A DNA stretch of 64,000 nt from Nevskiaceae bacterium (GTDB lineage Bacteria > Pseudomonadota > Gammaproteobacteria > Nevskiales > Nevskiaceae). A model generated the notes under the pieces. The model was not told the origin of the DNA, ran no database searches, and saw only the letters and a program-made list of their open reading frames with translations. Numbering within the stretch: position 1 is the stretch's first letter; every line of letters begins with the position of its first letter. The stretch covers positions 171,855 through 235,854 of the forward strand of contig SSEB01000004.1 in the NCBI GenBank assembly GCA_008012115.1. Reading direction: 5' to 3'. Of the stretch, positions 47,201 to 55,706 are shown one piece after another. Position numbers and translations under genes: made by a program.

Positions 47201-47397
47201 ATCTCGCGGAAGCTTTCCGGATGACGCTGACGCACGCAGGCATCGCGCTCACCCGGCTCGTCGCCATCGCCGCGCACCATGCCGGGCGCGCAGCCCGCCG
47301 TGCTGCGGTGCCAGCCATAGCCGGCCGCGAGAATCACGCCGGCGACGCCGGCAATGGCGCACAGCGCCACGAATTTTTGACGCATCGATCCCAACAT
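44206..47397 (-). CDS. Large BNR/sortilin-like repeat exoprotein with GlyGly-CTERM tail
   Basis: 1063 residues. N-terminal hydrophobic export segment (QKFVALCAIAGVAGVILAAGYGW). The body contains at least six Asp-box-like motifs of the BNR/sialidase-sortilin type: STDLGATW, STDAGRSF, SSDFGDTW, TTDGGTNW, STDAGESF, SSDTAGSSW. It ends in 12 GGTT units, then GGGSGSGGGSGG, a hydrophobic helix AMPLTVLLGLMAAGA, and WRRRRRGH. That Gly-rich stretch, helix and Arg cluster match the GlyGly-CTERM signal processed by rhombosortase in type II secretion. It is probably a secreted beta-propeller protein; substrate unknown. ATG 47397 has a GGGGAGCG ribosome site. Confidence 0.82.
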   Translation of the reverse strand: MLGSMRQKFVALCAIAGVAGVILAAGYGWHRSTAGCAPGMVRGDGDEPGERDACVRQRHPESFREMAQNAAQWQAKLGAPPPGAIRAAVQQKAAMQALVATVPNAAGTWSAYGLAPLIANDANYPNVNGEGLATLSGRVDSFAYDPAAKRVFALPGNGGLWASTDWASANGPTWTAIGDNLPTTNNGAVAWLPGAGTAPGTLVVLSGNSDFLGSPSYGGLGAYWSTDLGATWTHATGIPDGLFGFELAVDAAHPGTVYAATSRGLYRSTDAGRSFSNVKLPTYALDPSGKKIDCSGVETLGPCQFATVVTSVTVQAPGGSGKVAGGRVLAAVGFQLGNANTFHDGTVRSPGNGLYRSDTGAVGSFTMLNVSAANTNLPNGFTPANRIGRVAFGVADGADQDHNYVYAVVQDAILMNGGLPGIDVNPADLGVPALPVGGIPTVFNGLYISSDFGDTWTRAADAAEVQLPSSGSALAGANQATGYGPGVQAWYNLWVRPDPTVTSQNVPARLFFGLEEVWASISSAVPQNGTLQSGPADYHVIGAYYAGTSCGGLNLGALGLPIPPICPTRNPPNADTTTHPDQHSSLLVPDGSGGVYLFVGNDGGVNLQHIAAGANPDNAGWGNGANAGLYTTLPYNLAVAKDGTVWFGLQDNGSGRIDPVSKKMYMAFGGDGFFVAVDPNDAKTAYEEYTNGDISVTTDGGTNWTDMNPQLTNPSFSNPFAMDPQDPKHLITGGQNIAETLDGPNTCTSNDPTGTAPATCTWVTVFDLGTNLAPDSSVHITSALDVNGANAYVAYCGRCSGFGRPDLGVHAGIATNVGGSKPPKKGASDGWHFATAAGLPNRYINWLKIDPLDPKTIYIAVGGYLSGDLAPPGTYLDNTKNIGFGHVYKSTDAGESFVDISGNLPNISALSLELYKNQIVLGTQIGAFISSDTAGSSWAPLGSTLPNVPVTTLKVHPGNPDVLLASTYGRGIWSYAPSVPGGTTGGTTGGTTGGTTGGTTGGTTGGTTGGTTGGTTGGTTGGTTGGTTGGGSGSGGGSGGAMPLTVLLGLMAAGAWRRRRRGH
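44311..44460 (-). repeat. 12-bp tandem repeats encoding GGTT
   Basis: About 12 units encode Gly-Gly-Thr-Thr; nearly every codon third position varies, so the protein sequence, not the DNA, is conserved. It forms a flexible linker just before the GlyGly-CTERM region of the exoprotein. Confidence 0.9.
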
Positions 47398-47528
47398 GAT
47401 TCCCGCTCCCCAAATATCCGCCGCTGGATGCCGCCACTATGACGCACAGTTCATGCCATGCCTATGGGGGAAAACGTCTCAGTGGCGGTCCCGTTGACAC
47501 GCCCCCGTACCCCCATTTTTGATGATGC

Positions 47529-50500
47529 TTACAGGGTCCGCAGCTTGCGCAGGTCGCGCACCGCCACCACCAGCCCGGCGAAGTCGGCACTGCCGCCGGA
47601 CTGCAGGGCCAGCACGCGACCGAGCGCAAACTGCACGCGCGCCGGATCGCTGGCCTCCCAGGCGGCGATCCGTGCCGCCGCATCCGCGCCAGGGTGACGC
47701 AGCACCCTGGCGGCCAGCAGGCGGTGCAGGCGATAGGCATCGTCGCGCAGGTTGGTGCGCGCCAGGGCCTGCCAGGGACTGGCGACGCGCAGCGCGACGA
47801 TGGCGGCGTGCAGCCAGGGCATCTGGAAGCGCGCACCGGTCTGGAAATACACCGCCACCGCCTCGGCCAGCGGCACGCCGGCCTCGCCGGCCAGCTCGGC
47901 CATGTCCAGCGCCGTCCCCAGCACGCGGGTGTTGGCGATCATCCGTGCCAGCGACTCTGGCACGCCGTCCTGCATCGCGTTGGCGACGGCGCGATCCCAG
48001 TCTTCGCGATACCCCGGCGGCAGGGCCTCGGGCAGCAGCGCTTCCACAGCCGTCACCGCCGGCGCAAAGCGCTGCGCGAGGTCGCCGATCGGCTGGCGCA
48101 CCGCACGCGTGTTCACGATCCAGCCGGTGGCGTGTTTGAGCAGCCCGCCAGCGCGCTCGAACAGGCGGCACTGCAGGCGCGCATCGATGCGATTGTCGAG
48201 CGCCTCGATCGCACGCCAGTAACGGTCGCCGGCGTAGATCTGGTGCGCGGCGGCATAGGCCTTGATGATCTCGGCGCGCGGCACGCCGTGATCCTCGGCC
48301 ATGCGGTGCGAGAACGACGCGCCCATGCGATTGACCACGGCGTTGGTCAGCATCGTGGCGATGATCTCGCGGCGCAACTGGTGATGCACCAGCGCCCCGC
48401 GTTGCCGCTCCACCAGCGCCGGCGGGAAATTGGCCAGCAGGTCGCGCTCGAAGAAGGGATCGTCCGGCACCGCCGAATGCAGCATCGCTTCGTTGAGTGA
48501 AATCTTGCTGTACGCCAGCAGCACCGACAGCTCCGGCCGGGTCAGGCCGCGACCCTGGCTGCGCCGCTCCTTGAGCGTGTCCTCGTCAGGCAGGAACTCC
48601 AGCGCGCGGTTGAGCAGGCCGTCGCGCTCCAGCGTGCGGATCAGGCCGGCATGCTCGTCGAGACGCGCGGCGGCATCGTGCTCCAGCAGCGTCACCGCCG
48701 CCGACTGCACGTAGTTGTCGCGCAGCACAAAGCCAGCGACATCGTCCGTCATCTCCGCCAGCAGCGCATCGCGCTGCATGCGCGTCATGCGGCCTTCGGC
48801 CATCAACGAGTTGAGCGGGATCTTGATGTTGACCTCGCGGTCCGAGGTGTGGACGCCGGCAGCGTTGTCGATGGCATCGGTGTTGAGGCGCCCGCCGGCG
48901 GCACCGGCCGCCGTCCTCGGGCCGCCCTGCAGGGCGTACTCGATGCGACCCAGCTGGGTGAAGCCGAGATTGCCGCCCTCGCCCACCACCCGGCAGCGCA
49001 GCTCGCGGCCGTTGACGCGCACCGCGTCGTTGGCACGGTCGCCGACATCGGGATGCGACTGCTCCGCCGCCTTGACATAGGTGCCGATGCCGCCGTTCCA
49101 CAGCAGGTCCACCGGCGCCCGCAGGATCGCCTTGATCAGCTCCGCCGGCGTCAGCACGCTGTCGCGCACGTCGAGCACGCGCTGCACTTGTGCGCTCAGC
49201 TTCACCGACTTGGCGCTGCGCGGGTAGACGCCACCACCGGGCGAGATCAGCGCGGCGTCGTAATCGGCCCAGCTCGAGCGCGGCAGCGCGAACAGGCGCG
49301 CGCGCTCCTCGAAGCTGCGTGCCGGGTCGGAATCGGGGTCGAGGAAGATATGGCGGTGGTCGAAGGCGGCAACCAGCCGCGTCTGCCGCGACAGCAGCAG
49401 GCCATTGCCGAAGACGTCGCCGCTCATGTCGCCGATGCCGGCGCAGGTGAAAGGCTCGCTCTGGATGTCGCGGCCCTTGCGCAGGTTGCCGGCGGCGTCG
49501 GTCCACTCCATCTCGCGGAAGTGGCGCTTGACGCTCTCCCAGGCGCCGCGCGCGGTGATGCCCATCTTCTTGTGGTCGTAGCCGGCGCTGCCGCCGGAGG
49601 CGAAAGCGTCGCCCAGCCAGAAGCCGTATTCGGCCGCGATGCCGTTGGCGATGTCGGAGAAGGTCGCCGTGCCCTTGTCGGCCGCCACCACCAGGTAGGG
49701 ATCGTCCTCGTCATGCCGCACCACATCCGGCGGCGGCACGATCCGCCCGCCGACGCGGTTGTCGGTGAGATCGAGCAGGCCGCGCATGAAGATGCGATAG
49801 CAGGCGATGCCCTGCGCCAGCCAGGCATCGCGGTTGGCGGCATCCACCGGCTTCTTGACCACGAAACCGCCCTTGGCGCCGACCGGCACGATCACGGTGT
49901 TCTTCACCATCTGCGCCTTCATCAGGCCGAGCACCTCGGTACGGAAATCCTGCCGCCGGTCGGACCAGCGGATGCCGCCGCGCGCGACCTTGCCGCCGCG
50001 CAGGTGCACGCCTTCCACTTCCGGCGCGTAGACGAAGATCTCGAACTTCGGCCGCGGCAGCGGCAGTTCCGGCACCTGGGCCGGATCGAGCTTGAGGCTG
50101 ATGTAGGACTTGGGCGCGCCATCGGCGCCGCGCTGGAAGTAGTTGGTGCGCAGGCCCGCGCGCACCACCGACAGGAAGGCGCGCAGCACGCGGTCGCCGT
50201 CGAGGCTGGCGACGCCATCGAGCGCGGCATCGAGTTCCTGCGCCAGCTTGATCTCCTCGCCAGTGCGCTGCGCATCGGCGATGCGCGGATCGAAGCGTGT
50301 CTCGAACAGCCGCACCAGCAGGCGCGCGATGCCCGCGTGCTCGGCCAGCAACTGTTCGACATAAGCTTGCGAATGCGGCATGCCGGTCTGGATCAGGTAT
50401 TTGGCGATCAGCCGCACGCCGCTGACCTTGCGCGCATCGAGGCCGGCGGCCAGCACCAGCCGGTTGAAGCCGTCGTTTTCGATGGCGCCGTTCCAGCACA

Positions 50501-52388
50501 GCAGGAAGGCCTGCTCGAAAGCGGCCTGCAGCGTCGGCGTCACCGCGCCGGCGGCAGCGGTCGCGCCCACATCGAAATCCTGGATCCACAGAGTTGTGCC
50601 GTCGCGCGGCTGCACCGGTGTCGGCTCCTGGCGGATGACGCGCAGGCCGAAATTCTCCAGCGCCGGCAGCACGTCCGACAGCGCCAGCGGCGCGCGCCAG
50701 GCGTACAGCGTCAGTCCGGCCACCGCACCGCTGGGATCGAGCCGCAGGCGCGGCAGCAGCGGCTGTGCCTCCGACAGTCGCGACAGCGGCGGCAGGTCGG
50801 CGGCTGCCGCCTGCGGCGCGACCCGCTCGGTGTAGGACAGCGGGAAGGCCTCGGCGAAACGTGCCAGCAGCGGCGGCGCCTCGTCGATCCGCGCCGCGGA
50901 CAAGGCATCGGCCAGCGCGTCGCGCCAGGAGCGCGTGGCGGCGACCAGGCGCCGCTCGATGTCCTCGGCGGTCAGCGCGAGGCGCGTGCCGGGCGCCGTG
51001 CGCACGATGCAGTGGATGCGCGCCTGCAGGCGCTCCGGGAAATCGACGGTCTGCTCCACCGCGTAGCCACCGCAGGCCGCCCGCAACTCCTGCACGATGC
51101 GATCGCGCAGCTCGCGCGAGTAGCGGTCGCGCGGCAAATACACCAGGCAGGAGTAGAAGCGGCCGTAGCGGTCGCGGCGCATGAACAGCCGCAGCGGGTG
51201 GCGGTCGCGCAGGGCGCGGATGCCCATGCAGGTCTGCAGCAGTTCGTCCTCGCCGGACTGGAACAGTTCGTCGCGCGGCAGACCGCCGAGGATGTCGCGC
51301 AGGTGCTTGCCGGAGTGCGAGTCCTGCGGCAGCTGCGAGGCCTGCATCACCTGCGCGGCCTTGCGCCGCACCAGCGGAATCTCGCGCGGCGGCGCACGGT
51401 AGGCCTCGACCGAGAACAGGCCGATGAAGCGGCAGGTGCCGGCGACCGCGCCGCTGGCGTCGTAGCGCTTGACCGAGATCACGTCCATGGTCTCGGCGTG
51501 ACGCACCGGCGACTTCTGGCTGGCCTTGGTCACCACCACCACGCGCGACGATGCCGCGTACTTGTCCAGCTCCTCGCGCGGCGCGATCAGTTCGTCCGGG
51601 TCCTCGAAACGTCCGCCTTTGCGCGACAGGCCGAGCGCGCGCTCCGGCAGGGGCAGGAACTGCGTGCGTCCGTCGCGGGTCTCGGTGCGGGTCTCGCCGT
51701 AGCCCAGGAAAGTGAAGTGCCCGGCCTCCAGCCATTGCAGGAAGGCGCGCGCCTCGGCGAACTCGTCGGCATCGCCGCCCGGCGGCACCGTCTGCAACTG
51801 CCGCACCAGATCGCGCAGCCGCTCGCGCAGGGCCGGAAAATCCGCCACCACGCTGCGCAGGTCGGCCAGCGCCTCGCGCACCGCCCGCGCCAGCGCCGCC
51901 TCGCCCTCCGCCGTCAGCGGTTCGAACTCGACGTGAATCAGCGATTCGTCCGCACCCTCGCCCACGGCGGTGATGGCACCGCCGGCGTCGCGGCGCAGGC
52001 GCAGCACCGGGTGCACGGTCCAGTCGATGGCCACGCCGGCCTCGCGCACCGCCATGGTCACGGTGTCGACCAGGAAGGGCATGTCGTCGGTGCAGGTGTC
52101 GATGCTGGCCAGCGCGGCGCGGCCGGTCCCGGCCGGATCGCCCGGCGCCAGCGCACGCACGCGCGCCTCACCGGGCTGGCGGCCCTGGGCGAATTGCCAG
52201 TGGTCAAGCGCGATGTCGAGCAGTTCCGCGGGCGTGCGCTGCCTGAGCGCATCCAGCGAGGACATCTCGTAGTAGTCGCGCAGAAAGCGGCGGAACAATT
52301 CGCGTTGCGCCGCCGGCAGCCGGCCCTCGGCCCGGGCCTCAAGCTGCGCCAGCAGGAGTTCGTGCTCCTGGTTGCCTGCCTGATCCAT
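47529..52388 (-). CDS. NAD-specific glutamate dehydrogenase, large (180 kDa) type
   Basis: 1619 residues, right for the GDH-180 family that oxidises glutamate to 2-oxoglutarate and ammonia with NAD. N-terminal ACT-like regulatory part includes DTCTDDMPFLVDTVTMAV. The catalytic region has KVARGGIRWSDRRQDFRTEV, LGLMKAQMVKNTVIVPVGAKGGFVVKK and SNPGD-type GGSAGYDHKKMGITARGAW. Cofactor region: SGDVFGNGLLLS. ATG 52388 follows GGAGGACCG; the longer ORF to 52484 lacks a ribosome site. It stands alone, between the exoprotein and repeat element E7. Confidence 0.95.
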   Translation of the reverse strand: MDQAGNQEHELLLAQLEARAEGRLPAAQRELFRRFLRDYYEMSSLDALRQRTPAELLDIALDHWQFAQGRQPGEARVRALAPGDPAGTGRAALASIDTCTDDMPFLVDTVTMAVREAGVAIDWTVHPVLRLRRDAGGAITAVGEGADESLIHVEFEPLTAEGEAALARAVREALADLRSVVADFPALRERLRDLVRQLQTVPPGGDADEFAEARAFLQWLEAGHFTFLGYGETRTETRDGRTQFLPLPERALGLSRKGGRFEDPDELIAPREELDKYAASSRVVVVTKASQKSPVRHAETMDVISVKRYDASGAVAGTCRFIGLFSVEAYRAPPREIPLVRRKAAQVMQASQLPQDSHSGKHLRDILGGLPRDELFQSGEDELLQTCMGIRALRDRHPLRLFMRRDRYGRFYSCLVYLPRDRYSRELRDRIVQELRAACGGYAVEQTVDFPERLQARIHCIVRTAPGTRLALTAEDIERRLVAATRSWRDALADALSAARIDEAPPLLARFAEAFPLSYTERVAPQAAAADLPPLSRLSEAQPLLPRLRLDPSGAVAGLTLYAWRAPLALSDVLPALENFGLRVIRQEPTPVQPRDGTTLWIQDFDVGATAAAGAVTPTLQAAFEQAFLLCWNGAIENDGFNRLVLAAGLDARKVSGVRLIAKYLIQTGMPHSQAYVEQLLAEHAGIARLLVRLFETRFDPRIADAQRTGEEIKLAQELDAALDGVASLDGDRVLRAFLSVVRAGLRTNYFQRGADGAPKSYISLKLDPAQVPELPLPRPKFEIFVYAPEVEGVHLRGGKVARGGIRWSDRRQDFRTEVLGLMKAQMVKNTVIVPVGAKGGFVVKKPVDAANRDAWLAQGIACYRIFMRGLLDLTDNRVGGRIVPPPDVVRHDEDDPYLVVAADKGTATFSDIANGIAAEYGFWLGDAFASGGSAGYDHKKMGITARGAWESVKRHFREMEWTDAAGNLRKGRDIQSEPFTCAGIGDMSGDVFGNGLLLSRQTRLVAAFDHRHIFLDPDSDPARSFEERARLFALPRSSWADYDAALISPGGGVYPRSAKSVKLSAQVQRVLDVRDSVLTPAELIKAILRAPVDLLWNGGIGTYVKAAEQSHPDVGDRANDAVRVNGRELRCRVVGEGGNLGFTQLGRIEYALQGGPRTAAGAAGGRLNTDAIDNAAGVHTSDREVNIKIPLNSLMAEGRMTRMQRDALLAEMTDDVAGFVLRDNYVQSAAVTLLEHDAAARLDEHAGLIRTLERDGLLNRALEFLPDEDTLKERRSQGRGLTRPELSVLLAYSKISLNEAMLHSAVPDDPFFERDLLANFPPALVERQRGALVHHQLRREIIATMLTNAVVNRMGASFSHRMAEDHGVPRAEIIKAYAAAHQIYAGDRYWRAIEALDNRIDARLQCRLFERAGGLLKHATGWIVNTRAVRQPIGDLAQRFAPAVTAVEALLPEALPPGYREDWDRAVANAMQDGVPESLARMIANTRVLGTALDMAELAGEAGVPLAEAVAVYFQTGARFQMPWLHAAIVALRVASPWQALARTNLRDDAYRLHRLLAARVLRHPGADAAARIAAWEASDPARVQFALGRVLALQSGGSADFAGLVVAVRDLRKLRTL

Positions 52389-52479
52389 CGGTCCTCCGAT
52401 CTCCGCTTTTTCTGATCTCCGCGGAATCTCGCAAGACGAGTATAGGCGTCGCATCCGTGCGCAAAACGCCGGAAAACCA

Positions 52480-52593
52480 CTCACCCGCTCCTGGCATTTC
52501 GCGTCAGGAGATTGTTATAAATTATTTATCAAAAATTAAATTGATATGCATTTAATAACATTGCTTATAGAGAAACCGGCGAGAGCGGGTGGC
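52480..52593. repeat. 114-bp symmetric AT-core element, copy E7
   Basis: CTCACCCGCTC at 52480-52490 and GAGCGGGTGGC at 52583-52593, core 52514-52559 (GTTATAAATTATTTATC...ATTTAATAAC). The left spacer can form CTCCTG...CAGGAG. It lies between divergent genes, 91 bp upstream of the glutamate dehydrogenase start and 151 bp upstream of the fucosidase start. The 151 bp on the right show no further clear motif. Confidence 0.85.
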
Positions 52594-52744
52594 GCATATG
52601 TGCCGCTTTCGCTGTCCCTCACTCCCCCCTTCAGTGTCCGCTACGGCCCCATCGCGGCGTGGCGCGCCACAGTACGCTATTACGGCAATTGGAGAACTGC
52701 GGGCCGGTGAGAGCCGCATCGTGAAAAACATCGGGAGAGCAGTC

Positions 52745-54283
52745 ATGTGGCGCTTTAGATTCCTGGCAACGGGCGCGGTCGCGCTAGTCATGTTGAGCGC
52801 CTGCGGTCGCAGTTCGTTGCCGGGGGAAAATCGCACTCCGGATTCGCCGACAAGCCGCTATAGCGCGACCCCGGCATCGCTTGCGACACATCCGCTGCCT
52901 CAATGGTGGAAGGATGCGAAGTTCGGCATTTTCATCCACTGGGGCGTCTACTCGGTGCCGGCCTTTGCGCCGCGCGGCGCATCGGCGCTGGTAGGTCCTC
53001 CACCCGACTGCACGGGTTACGCCGAGTGGTACTGGTTCGTGCAACAGATTCCCGGCTGCCAAGCCTGGACTCACCACCTCCAGACCTACGGCGCCGATTT
53101 CGTCTACGATGATTTCATCCCGCAGTGGACCGCCGACCGGTTCGACCCTGACGCCTGGCTACAGTTGTTCCAGGAAGCAGGAGCGAAATACTTCGTGCTG
53201 ACAAGCAAGCATCACGAAGGCTTCGCCTTGTGGCCGACGGCAACGACCCGGCGCAACGCCGTCGAGATGGGTCCGCATCGCGATCTGGTCGGTGCCTTGT
53301 TCGAAGCGGCACACCGCGCTGGAGACAAGGTCAAGCCCGGCCTGTATTACTCCATCCCAGAGTGGTACAACCCGGCGCCGAAGCCGGCCGATGCCTACGC
53401 GCCGACCGGCACGAACAACCTGGTCTTCGGACCTCCCGCCGGATCGCTCCCTCCGCGCAATGCCTATACCCAGCTGCCGGTGCCTTACACCGGCTACGTC
53501 GCGATCACCGACTACGCCGCGGGCCAGGTCCGTCCGCAGTTGAAGGAGCTGGTGGATCTCTATCACCCGGACGTGATCTGGTGCGACATCGGCGGCCGGG
53601 AGGACTACTTTCTTTCCAACGAGTCGATCGCCTACTACTACAACCAAACCGCGGCAACCAATCCGGAGGGCGTCGTCGTCGACGACCGCTGCGGCGACAA
53701 GGCCGCCACTCACTTCGACTACAACACGGTCGAATACGGCAACGGCAGCGCGGTGCCGCCGTTCGAGGCAACACGCGGGATGGGAGCTTCGTTCGGCTAC
53801 AACGCACAGGAGACCGATGCCGACTACCTGAGCCCCGCCGAGCTGATCAAGACCCTGGTCAGCACGGTTGCGAGCGGCGGTAACCTGCTGCTCGACATCG
53901 GCCCGAAGGCTGACGGCACGATTCCCGACTCAATGACGACGCGCCTCCAGGCGATGGGCGCGTGGCTGCGTATCAATGGCACAGCGATCTACGGCAGCCG
54001 GCAATGGACCCAATCGAACGACGGCAGCGGCAACTACTTCACCATCGGGCAAGACGGGGCGCTATACATCATCGCCACCACCTGGCCCGGCCAGACGCTG
54101 ACCGTCAACGCCGCGATCCCGGTGACCGCGGCGACGCGAATCACGCTGCTCGGCTCGGACAATACGCCGCTGGCTTATCGGCGGAGCGGCTCACAGTTGC
54201 TCATTACCATGCCCGACGGCGGCGATCAGCGCGCTGCGACGAACAGTGAAAACGCATTCGTGTTCCGCGTGGCGCCCGCATGA
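52745..54283 (+). CDS. GH29-like alpha-L-fucosidase, lipoprotein
   Basis: 512 residues. Signal peptide with lipobox MLSAC. The glycoside hydrolase family 29 signature is WWKDAKFGIFIHWGVYSVPAF at about residue 45, split here by its length; FVLTSKHHEGFALWPT follows, and VIWCDIGGRED holds the probable nucleophile Asp. GNLLLDIGPKADGTIPD is also a family motif. C-terminal part is a small beta domain. It removes alpha-linked fucose from glycans. ATG 52745 has GGGAGAG upstream; GTG 52721 is a second option. The DNA is less GC-rich than neighbours and no fucose-use genes lie near, so acquisition is possible. Confidence 0.88.
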   Translation: MWRFRFLATGAVALVMLSACGRSSLPGENRTPDSPTSRYSATPASLATHPLPQWWKDAKFGIFIHWGVYSVPAFAPRGASALVGPPPDCTGYAEWYWFVQQIPGCQAWTHHLQTYGADFVYDDFIPQWTADRFDPDAWLQLFQEAGAKYFVLTSKHHEGFALWPTATTRRNAVEMGPHRDLVGALFEAAHRAGDKVKPGLYYSIPEWYNPAPKPADAYAPTGTNNLVFGPPAGSLPPRNAYTQLPVPYTGYVAITDYAAGQVRPQLKELVDLYHPDVIWCDIGGREDYFLSNESIAYYYNQTAATNPEGVVVDDRCGDKAATHFDYNTVEYGNGSAVPPFEATRGMGASFGYNAQETDADYLSPAELIKTLVSTVASGGNLLLDIGPKADGTIPDSMTTRLQAMGAWLRINGTAIYGSRQWTQSNDGSGNYFTIGQDGALYIIATTWPGQTLTVNAAIPVTAATRITLLGSDNTPLAYRRSGSQLLITMPDGGDQRAATNSENAFVFRVAPA

Positions 54284-54386
54284 GGCTTATGCGTTTTAGA
54301 AAACTGATGCCCCCAGCTCATGGTCATGGCGTTGTTTTCTGATTTATAAAAATAGGCATCGGATACCTAATAGCGGCCGCAAACAA

Positions 54387-54413
54387 AAAAGCCCGCCATG
54401 CCGGCGGGCTTTT
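54387..54413. terminator. Terminator between fucosidase and OYE genes
   Basis: AAAAGCCCGCC-atgcc-GGCGGGCTTTT, preceded by A residues and followed by T residues, so it can work in both directions. It lies in the 144-bp gap between converging genes; the left part of that gap is AT-rich and featureless. Confidence 0.85.
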
Positions 54414-54427
54414 GCGGACGCAGCGGC

Positions 54428-55696
54428 TCAGGCGCGCAGGCGTCGCGAGCGGAAGGTGTTCCAGCCGTTCTCCACCATGCCGATGGCAAACGATTTCAGG
54501 CCGGACTCGCGCGGCCGCGGCTCGTCGCCCTCGCCGATGCGGCGCAGCTGGCGCGTGTACCAGGCCACTTCCATCAGCGCCATGCGGTCGACCATGCCGA
54601 TGCCGGTGCTGATCGGGCGAATCTGCTCGCGCGGATTCTCGCCGCGCAGCAGGCGCTGCGGCGCCTCCGGCTCCACCGCCAGCAGGCGGCCGAGACCGAC
54701 GAAGTCGATGGCGCCACTCTGCAGCGCCGCCGCCATGCCTTCGACGGTGCGGAAACCGCCGGTGACCATCAGCGGCACATTCACCGCGGCGCGCACCTTC
54801 TCGGCAAACTCCAGGAAGTAAGCCTCGCGCGCCCGCGTGCTCGCCTTCACCGCCGTCACGCCGGTCATCGCCGGCGCCTCGTAGGTGCCGCCGGAAATCT
54901 CGACCAGATCGATGCCCGCCTGCGCCAGCGCGCGGATCGTGTCCAACGATTCCTCCTCAGTGAAGCCACCGCGCTGGAAGTCCGCCGAATTGAGCTTGAT
55001 GCCGATGGCAAAGTCCGCGCCCACCTGGCGGCGCATCTCCGCCAGCACCTCGAGCACGAAACGGCGGCGGTTCTCGGCGCTGCCGCCCCAGCGGTCGGTG
55101 CGCTGGTTGTGCTTGGGCGACAGGAACTGGCTGACCAGGTAGCCGTGCGCGCCGTGAATCTGCACGCCGGTGAAGCCGGCCAGCCTGGCGATGCGCGCGG
55201 TGTTGCCGTAACGACGGATCAGGTCGAGGATTTCGTCGTCCGTCAGCTCGCGCGGCGCGGAGAAGAATGCCGCCAGCTCCGGCCCGAAGGGAATCGCCGA
55301 CGGCGCCACGTTCTCGCGATTGAGCCCCTTGGGCGACTGCTTGCCCGGGTGATTGATCTGCATCCACAACTGCCCGCCACGGCGCGTGCCCGCCGCGGCC
55401 CAGCGCTGCAGCATCGCCAGCCCCGACTCGTCCTCGACCACGACGTTGCCGGGCTCGCCCAGCGCGCGGCGGTCGATCATGACGTTGCCGGTGATGCACA
55501 GACCGACGCCACCGTCGGCCCAGCGCGCGTAGAGACGCTCCAGCCGCGCGGTCGGCTGGTTGCCCAGCGTGCCCAGCGCCTCGCTCATCGCCGACTTGGC
55601 GATGCGGTTGGGCACCACCACGCCGTTGGGCAGGCGGAACGGTTCGGCCAGCATCTGTGCCGGCGTCTTCACAGCGGATTTGCGCGGAGCGTTCAT
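54428..55696 (-). CDS. NADH:flavin oxidoreductase, old yellow enzyme family
   Basis: 422 residues. FMN-dependent ene-reductase or NADH oxidase. Motifs: RIAKSAMSEALG (N-terminal start of barrel), GQLWMQINHPGKQSPKG with QxxHxG-like catalytic pattern, GVQIHGAHGYLVSQFLSPKHNQRTDRWGG split by its length, and KLNSADFQRGG. The second half has PLMVTGGFRTVEGM. It is the third gene of an operon with an SDR and a Baeyer-Villiger monooxygenase. Confidence 0.9.
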   Translation of the reverse strand: MNAPRKSAVKTPAQMLAEPFRLPNGVVVPNRIAKSAMSEALGTLGNQPTARLERLYARWADGGVGLCITGNVMIDRRALGEPGNVVVEDESGLAMLQRWAAAGTRRGGQLWMQINHPGKQSPKGLNRENVAPSAIPFGPELAAFFSAPRELTDDEILDLIRRYGNTARIARLAGFTGVQIHGAHGYLVSQFLSPKHNQRTDRWGGSAENRRRFVLEVLAEMRRQVGADFAIGIKLNSADFQRGGFTEEESLDTIRALAQAGIDLVEISGGTYEAPAMTGVTAVKASTRAREAYFLEFAEKVRAAVNVPLMVTGGFRTVEGMAAALQSGAIDFVGLGRLLAVEPEAPQRLLRGENPREQIRPISTGIGMVDRMALMEVAWYTRQLRRIGEGDEPRPRESGLKSFAIGMVENGWNTFRSRRLRA

Positions 55697-55706
55697 GCGG
55701 ACTCCC

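Noticed and set aside
48651..52415. A 1254-residue open frame antisense to the glutamate dehydrogenase gene.
   Set aside because: Composition is His/Arg/Gly-rich and matches the shadow frame of a GC-rich gene. No motif, no start signal. The same holds for the 706-residue frame at 972-3092 and the 815-residue antisense frame at 2992-5439.
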